From assembly GCA_035448545.1 (NCBI GenBank), contig DAOTJE010000014.1, forward strand, positions 1-64,000: a DNA stretch of 64,000 nucleotides. The letters are read 5' to 3'. The notes under the pieces are model-generated. The model was not told where the DNA came from, ran no database searches, and saw only the letters and a list, made by a program, of their open reading frames with translations. The position numbers and the translations under genes were made by a program. The stretch is from Anaerobaca sp035448545 (GTDB lineage Bacteria; Planctomycetota; Phycisphaerae; Sedimentisphaerales; Anaerobacaceae). This document shows, in pieces, positions 17,301 through 26,300 of this stretch (position 1 is its first letter; each line of letters begins with the position of its first letter).

Positions 17301-20300
17301 ACCCGGCGAGGACGCCCTCGGCGGCGCCGTCGCCTGCTTCAACGGCAGCAGTCCGACTCTGTCCAACCTGATTGTTGAGAACTGCGTTGCGCAGGGCCGC
17401 AATGGCGAAGATGCCAGTGCTCCGCCAGCGGCGCCGGCTCCGCCAGCGGCGCCGGCGGCGCCCGCTGATCCACTCGATCCATTGGAGGATCCTGCTGAAC
17501 CTCCGCCGAACGCAAGGGATCCGAATGCCCCGGTCGACGGCATCAGCGGCCGCAACGGCGCCAACGGCGCCAACGGCGCCGACGGTGCACCCGGCGCCGA
17601 TGGCGCACCCGGCCTCGAAGGCGGTCGCGGCGGCAACGGGTACGGCGGCGCGTTCTACTTCGACCCGAATTGCGCGCCGACGATTCTTCACGTGACGATT
17701 CGCAATTGCAGGGCCCTCGGCGGCAACGGCGGCTTCGGTGGCACCGGCCAGGACGGAGCGGCCGGCGGCGACGGCGGCGACGGCCAGCAGGGCCAGGACG
17801 GCCAGAACGGCGGTCCGGGCCTCAATGGCGGTGCCGATGGCAATGGTGGCAACGGCGGCAACGGCGGCAACGGCGGCAATGGCGGCGCCGGTGGCGCCGG
17901 CGGGGCCGGCGGCAAAGGCGGCGACGGTGGCGAAGCCCTGGGCGGCGCGATGTACTTCGGTGCCAACTGCCGGCCGACGATTCGGTACTGCACGATCATC
18001 GATTGTGAAACGCTCCAGGGCCTCGGCAACGCCGGTGGTGCCGGCGGTGCCGGTGGTGCCGGCGGCAGTGGCGGCGCGGGGGCCGATGGCGGGGCAGGCG
18101 GCAGCGGCGCAAACGATGGTCAGGACGGCCAGGCCGGGACTGATGGCGTCGGTGCCAGTGGTGGTGCCGGTGGCGCGGGCGGTGCGATGGGTGTCAACGG
18201 CCTGCGGTCGTGGGCCGGAGCGATCTTCTTCTCCGAGAACTGCAACATTGAAATCCACGACACCGCGATCAGCGGTTGCTCGGCCCTGTGGACGGTGCCG
18301 ACGCTTTCGTACGCCGGTGGGGCCGGTGGGGCCGGTGGCGCCGGCGGCAGCCCGGGTGGCAGCGGTGGTGCCGGCGGCAGGGGCGGCGACGGTGACCCCG
18401 CTGGCACCGGTGGGGCCGGTGGCGCGGCCGGGACCGATGGCGCGCCCGGCGGAGCCGGCGGAGCGGGTGTGGTCCTGCGCAGCTTTACCACCAACTACGG
18501 CGGCGCCAACGTCTACATGGCGAACTGCGTCGTAAAGATGGTCAATACCACGATCAACGGTAACCTCATCGAGGCCGACAGCGGCGGCGGCGAGTACTAT
18601 GCCAACGACTGTACGGCCGAGCTGACGCGCTGCACCATCGAAGGCAACACCTCCGCTCTCTATGGCGGTGGTCAGGCCTTTGAGATCGGCGGCACGATCA
18701 CGCTCAATGGCTGCCGGTATTTCGACAACGAGGCCGCCGTCAACGGTGGCGGTCTGTTCCTCAGCTACGAGTGCAAGTTGGACGTCAACGACTGTACGTT
18801 CAGTGACAACCGCACCGGGGACGACGAGGGGTACGGCGGCGGTCTGTTCGGCGGCGGCATCTGGGACGAGGATGCGGCCGACTACTACAACGGCAGCACC
18901 CTGAACCTGCGCAACAGCCAGTTCACCGGCAACCAGGCCGGTTACGGCGGCGGTCTGTACTGGTACGGCCAGGGTGCCGACGTGCGGGTGTCCAACTGCG
19001 TGGTTCGCGGCAACACCGCGATCGAAGGTGGCGGTCTATACTGGAGCCGCGGCACGCCGACGATCGAGAATTGCAGCGTTCGGGGCAACCAGGCGACCGG
19101 GCCGCAGTACATCGTCTATGTCCCGGCGCCTCCGATGGACCCGAACGACCCGACGACGTGGCCTCCGCAGAATGTCTGGCCCGACCCGAACGACCCGAAC
19201 TCGCTGTTCGATCCGAACAATCCGTTCACGCCTCCGGACGTGCCCGAATCGCGAAGCACTGGTCTGGGGGCCGGCGGCGGTCTGGTCTGCTGGTCGTCCG
19301 GTGCGCTGATTGAGAACTGCTTCATCAGCGAGAACACGACGCAGGGCTCCGGCGGCGGCATCTACTTCGGCGGCGATCCCTACACGCCGACCTTGAAGAA
19401 CTGCCTGGTCAAGGCCAACACCGCGACCGTCGACGGCGGCGGCATCGCCTCGCACTGGTTCGCGGCCCCGACGATCACCAACTGCACCATCGTTGAGAAC
19501 CGCGCCAACGATCCCAACGTGCCCAATCGCGGCAAGGGCGGCGGTCTGGTCGCTTCGCACAGCAGCAACACCAGGCTGATCAACAGCATCCTGTGGAACA
19601 ACGAGGCGCAGCAAGGCTCGCAGATTTCGATCGGCAGCGACAGCGATCCGGTTTACATCCAGCGGCCGGCGACGCTGACGGTCTCGTACAGTGACATTCA
19701 ATACGGACGTCTGGGCCTGCACATCGAGTCCGGTCGGACCCTCAACTGGCTCGCGGGCAACATCGAGTCCGATCCGCTGTTCGTCGAGTCGTACTTTCTC
19801 AGCCAGATCGCGGCCGGACAGAGTCAGGACAGCCCGGCGGTGAATGCCGGCAGCGCCCTGGCCTCTCAGCTTGGCCTGGCCGGTGCGACCACACGCACCG
19901 ACGGTGTGCCCGATGCCGGGACAGTGGACATGGGCTTCCACTACGCCGGACGCGGACGCTACAAACTGGAGGTCACGGTCGTCGGAGGTCACGGGACCGT
20001 CACACCCACGGGCGGCTACTATCACGAATTCGAGCAGGTCACCCTCACCGCCCATCCGCAGGAAGGCTATCGCGTCCGCCAGTGGATCGGCACCGATGAC
20101 GACCCCTCCTGGAACCGCAACACCAACGTCGTGACGATGGACCCCGGTGACAAGTATGTCACCGTCGAGTTCGAGAAGAACGTCACCCGCAACATCCTCG
20201 TGCCGGACGAGTTCACGACCCTTGAAGATGCGGTGGCCGCCGCCAGCCCGGGCGACACCAATATTATCCTGAAAGAGGGAGTTCATTATGTAGGCTCAGC

Positions 20301-23300
20301 GGCAGGCATCGACTTGCAGCGCAAGGCGGTCCGGATCATGTCGACCGATCCGAATGACCCGAACATTGTCGCCAACACGATCATCGACTGCGCCGGCTCA
20401 CGATTCGTACGCCGACGCGCCTTCCACTTCCATCGCGGAGAAGGCCCCGATACGCTGATCACCGGCGTGACCATTCGCAACGGGTACTGGATCGGCGCCG
20501 TCGGTGTTACCGGCGGTCTGAATCCAAATGGCCGTCCCATCCTCGAATACAACCCGGACGAGCAGGATCCGCCTATCGAGATGCCTTCGGGCACCAGCGT
20601 CACCGGCGTTGGCTACGGCGGTGCCGTCCTCTGCGAAAACGGCAGTTCCCCCACCTTCCGCAATGTGGTGATCGAGGACTGCATGGTCGTTGCCGCCCAA
20701 GGTGGCAACGGGCTGGATGGTTACCCGATTGGCCAAGGCTCTGACACAAAGGGCTACTGGGGCGGCCACGGCGGCAGTGGCAGCGGCGATAGCTTCGGCG
20801 GCGCGATCGCGTGCTTGGGTCACAGCAAGCCCACCTTCGTTAATGTCACGATCCGCAACTGCTCGGCCCGCGGCGGCATGGGCGGCGACGGTGGCAGCGG
20901 CAGCAATCCAAACGAGGGCAGCAGTTGGGAAAGCTGGGGCGGCCGTGCCGGCAGTGCATCGGGCGACGGCCACGGCGGTGCCGTCTACTGTGAGAACGGC
21001 AGCGATGCGGTCTTCCGGAATTGCGTGTTCGCCAACAACCACGCGACCTCAGGTATCGCGGGCACCCCCGGTGCGGCTGGACCGGGGTCCGATCTGAGCG
21101 ATCCGTATCCCAACCCGGCCGGACCGGGCGCCAGCGGGACGGTCAGCACGAACGGAACGATCGTGGGTGGAGCGGTGTATCAGAATGGTGCCAATCCGAC
21201 GTTCATAGACTGCCAGTTCACGGAGAACATGGCCTACAATGCGATTTCGCTCGACCCGACGCTGGCTCTGCTCGGTCTTGAGCAGGAGGAGCTATACACC
21301 TACATGCCAGGTGGCGCCATCTACTCCGGTCCGGGCAACACCGTCCATCTGGAGCGATGCGAGTTCTCGAAGAACATCAGCAGCGCCGTCTATGTCGACA
21401 GCGGTTGCATTGTGGATTTCAATGACTGCGTGTTCAGCCACAACCAGGCCAATGGGGAGAGTGCGGGTGTGGGGTCCTACGCGATTACAGTCGACGGTGT
21501 TGTCGTCTTCCGTCAGGACTTCAATCTCAGCAACGTGCTGATCGACTATTCCGGTGGTGCCTTGTTCGTCGGGCCGCTCTGTCCCAACGTGACGTTGCGC
21601 AACTGCCAGTTCTACAGCAACACCGCCACCACCGGCGGTGGCGCCGTTCGCCTGATGAGTGATGCCGACCTGATCGGCTGCTCCTTCTCCGGCAACAAGG
21701 CCGGCGGCAACGGCGGTGCCGTGGACGGCTACGTCGATACGGGCGATCCACAGCAGCCGTTGATCCTGAGTTTCACTCTGGAATCGTGCAGCTTCGGCGG
21801 CAACTCCGCCGTGGACGGGGTCTATGGTCAGGGCGGCGCGGTTCACTTCGAGGACTTTGAGGCGGTTTTCGCAGACTGTTACTTCTTCGGTAACCGCGCC
21901 AAGAACGGCGGCGGTCTGTACCTGACCGCCGGCAACGCCAAGTTTATGGGCGGCATCATCAGCAACAACGAGTCGATCGGCGGCAGCGGTATCGATACGC
22001 AGGCCGCTCAGTTGGGTACTGTGGTAGCCCAGCAGGGTGCGGGTGTTGACATCGGCGGCGGTCTGGTTTGCGCCGCCACAAGCGTTACGATCGAAAATTA
22101 CACCTTCGAGAACAACACGGCCGGCGGTGCCAAGGGCTCCGGGGGCGCAATCACCTTCTATGGCGGTTATGTGGATCACGTGGTGAGGAACTGCCTGTTC
22201 ATCGACAACCACGCCAATCGTCACGGTGGCGCCATCTGGGTGGGCTTGTTCGCCACACCTACGATCACCAGCAGCACATTCGCCAGCAACGTTGCCAAGC
22301 GGCTCGGTGGCGCGATCTTCTGCGACTGGGACAGCGACGCGACGGTACGCGATTGCATCTTCCAGAACAACAGCAAGGTGGCGGTGGCCGAAGCGGACTT
22401 CGGCAACTCGATCCTTACGCACAGTCTATTCCATGAGAATCCCGACGGCGACTACGGTGTGTACGACGAGTCGACCAGGATGATCCAGACGACAGTGGGC
22501 GCCGAGCTGGATGTGACGAACATCAATGCTGATCCGCTGTTTGTGGAAGGTCCGCTGGGTAAGGTGTACCTCAGCCAGGCGCAGGCCGGCCAGGAGGTTA
22601 CCAGCCCGGCCGTCGACGGCGGAAGCGGTCTGGCCGAGAGTGTCCTGCTTTCGGAGCTGACGACGCGCACGGACGGTGAAGGGGACGCCGGCGTGGTGGA
22701 CCTCGGCTTCCACTTCCCCGATCACACGGAACTGCCGAAGTATCGTTTGACGGCTGAAGTCGTGGGTGGTCACGGCTCGATCCGTCCCACCAGCGGCGAG
22801 TATTACGCCGGGACCGCGGTGCCTCTGACGGCGCAGCCCGAATCGGGCTGGCGGGTCGCGCAGTGGGCCGGGACCACGGACGACGCCTCCAGGAGCATCA
22901 ACAATCTGGTTGTGATGGGACCGGACCGGCATGTTACCGTCGAGTTTGATCAGCCTCGTACAATCGTGGTCGGCAGTGCTCCGGAGTATACGTCCATCCA
23001 GCATGCGATTGATGCGGCCGAAGAGGGCGACGTTGTCGTTGTGCCCGCCGGTACGTACGCACCCGTGTTCCCGTGGCCGTACATCGAGATCAGCAACAAG
23101 AACATCACACTGATGGGCTCCAACCCGGATGATCCCAATGTCGTCGCCAGCACCATCATGAGGCAATACGAATTCGTCATTTCCAACGTGGGTCCCGAAA
23201 CGATCATCGAGGGGATCACCTTCCGCGATACCAATCTCATCGGTTTGAGCCCAGGTAACACAACTACGGCGGCCGATGACGGACCGGATGGAACCGGTGT

Positions 23301-26300
23301 TCCGGGCAGCGCGATGTATATGACCTACGCATCTCCAACGATCCGCAACTGCAACTTCGTTGAATGCTCTGTGACCGGTGGCAACGGCGCGCCGGGCGAT
23401 GGCGGCACCGAGGAGCACCCGATGGGGTACGATGGCGGGTGGGCCGGTTACGCCTACGGCGGCGCGGTCTACATCGGCTACCTCAGCAGCCCGACGTTCG
23501 AGAACTGCACCTTCCGCGGCAACTATGCCCAAGGCGGCAACGGCGGGGACGGCGGCGCCGGCAACCAGGGCGCGCAAGGTGGGCGCGGCGGCAACTGGGA
23601 ATGGGCTCAGACCATTGAGAACGAGATGATTCTGTCGGGCTGGGATGGTTGGATGAACGGGCCCTACATGGACTATTGGAAGTACAGCGGCCTCGGCGGC
23701 GCGGTTTACATCGAGTACTACAGCTCGCCGAAGTTCATCGACTGCACGTTCGAGGACAACTACACCTCCGGCGGCGTTTGTGGTGTCGGCGGGAACGCGG
23801 TGCCCACACCGCAGAGAAATCAGGACATCGAGAACTTCGGCGGTGCCGTCTACATCGGCTACAGCAGTGATCCGGTTTTTGAAGGCTGCGTCTTTAGGAA
23901 CAACTTCGCCGACACGAACACCGTGGCGGTGCCCGACGACATCTACGTCAGCTACGGCGGCGCGGTGGCATTCGAGGACGACTGCTCGCCGAGCTTCATC
24001 CGCTGCATCCTGGAGAACAACACCTCCTGCATTGGTGGCGGCATCTGGTCGTCGGGCTCGTCGCCGACCATCATCGACTGCAACTTCGTCGGCAACAGCG
24101 CCTACCACGGCGGCGGCATCTACGTGATCGACTCGAACGCCGTGATCGACAGCACGATCGTCCAGCGCAACCTGGCGTTCCTGTCCAGCGTGGACGCCAA
24201 CCTTGTGAGCGATCCGAACGTCGGATTCGGCGGTGTCATGAGCTGGGGCGGTGGTCTCTGCGCCGTCGACTCGCCGGTGGAAGTCTACAACAGCATCTTC
24301 ACCGGGAACCGCTCGCTGTCCTCCGGCGGCGGTGTCTACTTCGGCGGTTCCGATCAGGATATCACGGTGGCGCCGCTCATGCACAACTGCCTGATCTACG
24401 GGAACACCGCCGGTCGCGACGGTGGCGGTGTCTCCACGTGGAAGTCCGAGCCAGTCATGAGCAATCTCACTATCGCCGACAACGTGGTGACCGGTGCGCT
24501 CGGGTCGGCCTACGGCGGCGGTCTGTTCGTGGCCTATGACTCGAACGCCGTCTTGAGCGATTCGATTGTCTGGGGCAATTCGAGCAACAAGAACGGTTCG
24601 CAAGTGGCGGTGACCAACGGCTTCCAGTACGGGGCGCGCCCGTCCACTCTGCACATCCGCAACAGCAACATTCAACCCAGTGTCGATCCGGCCTTCGTGG
24701 GAGGATCGGCGCTAGACCTGGTCTTCGTTGTCGACACAACGGACAGTATGACCGCCGGTGTTCTGGCCTTGCGGGCTGCGGCGGCGCAGATCGTCGCGTC
24801 CGTTGCCATGCAATCGACCGACTATCGCATGGCACTGGTTGACTTCAAGGACTTCAACGACACGGCCCTCGGGGCGGGTACGGATTATTCGTTCCGTGCT
24901 GTCGTGCCGTTCACCGAGGATCCGACGCGGATTGTCAACGGTATCAACACCCTGGGTACGCCCGCGGGCGCTGGTGGCAACACCGACGCGGAATCCGTGT
25001 ACGACGCCCTGATGAACGCCATCAACGGGACCGCCTTGGGCGGCTGGCGAGGCGGACAGGTCAACCGCATCATCCTGCTCATCGGGGATGGGCCGCCGCA
25101 CGATCCGGAACCGCCGACGGGCAACACACTCGCCACGGTGGTCAATGCAGCCTCGCTGACGCCGAGCAAGCGCATCTTCGCGGTACAGATCGGCACTGAC
25201 CCGCTGACTTCGGTGTACTACACCTCTCTGGCCGGCGGCACCGGTGGAGCGGTGACTCGCGCCGCCACTCCGCAGCGTCTGGCTGCGGCGGTGATCGAGA
25301 GCATCGGATTGATCACCCACGTGGCGCCGTCGATCTATGTTTCGGACCTGTCCCGGCTGCCCGGCTGGGATGCGAGCGTGGGAGCCTGGGACGAGGCCAG
25401 TGGCAATATCGGGGAGGACCCGCTGTTCATCGCGGGCTACTACCTGAGCCAGACGGCGTCGGGCCAGGGCCGGCAGAGTCCGGCCGTTGACGCCGGAAGC
25501 GGTCCGGCCGGTGCGCCGGGCATTGCTCTGGCGAATCGCACGACCCGAACCGATGGCGTGGCCGATGCCAACGCCGTCGATATGGGCTACCACTATGCCG
25601 AGGGCGTGACGCTGTTCACCCTGACGGCCGAAGCACTGCCCAGCGACGTGGACGGCCTTGTTCATGGTTCGGTCAGTCCGGCGTTTGCGGTGGCGTACGC
25701 CGGCGCGGCCGACAACGTCGTGCGGCTCGTCGCCACGCCCGAGGAAGGCTGGAGGGTGGCCAAGTGGACCGGCACCGACGACGACACGCTGACCACGCTA
25801 ACCAACACGGTGACCCTGACGCAGGATCGCCACGTGACCGTGGTCTTTGAGAAGCGCCGGTCGCGCGTGATCACCGTGCCGGGTGACTATCCGCGAATCC
25901 AGGACGCCGTGACGGCCGCCGGAGAAGGCGACACGATCATGGTCGATCCGGGCACCTACTACAGTGGCTACGACGCCATTGCCCTGATCATCGACAAGCC
26001 TGTAACGGTCACGTCCAGAAACCCGGAGGATCCGGCGGTGGTGGCCGCGACGATCATCGACGGTCTCAGCGCGATTCCTAACAACCAGTGGAACAACCTC
26101 GGCGTGCTGTTCGGGCCGGGCGCCAATCGCAACACCGTGTTCAACGGCTTCACGATCCAGAACTGCGGTGGCAATGCCGCCGATGGCGACGACGGCGACC
26201 GCGACCTCGGGCATCCCAACGGCGAGGACGGCGCGCCGATCGAAGGGGCGGCTATGATCCTGCTGCCGGGTGCGGCGCCGGTGGTCAAGAATTGTGTGTT

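Noticed and set aside
17540..17655. Collagen-like domain
   Set aside because: The Gly spacing is irregular (GAN, GAP, GGR) rather than strict Gly-X-Y over a useful length, and it sits between beta-helix coils.
15070..18258. Long minus-strand open frame inside the giant gene
   Set aside because: It is a shadow of the plus-strand coding sequence; its composition is Ala/Arg/Val-rich and it has no signal or domain.
17700..18480. Possible CRISPR-like or tandem DNA array
   Set aside because: The repetition is GGC/GGT triplets coding Gly-rich protein in one open frame; there are no uniform repeats with distinct spacers.
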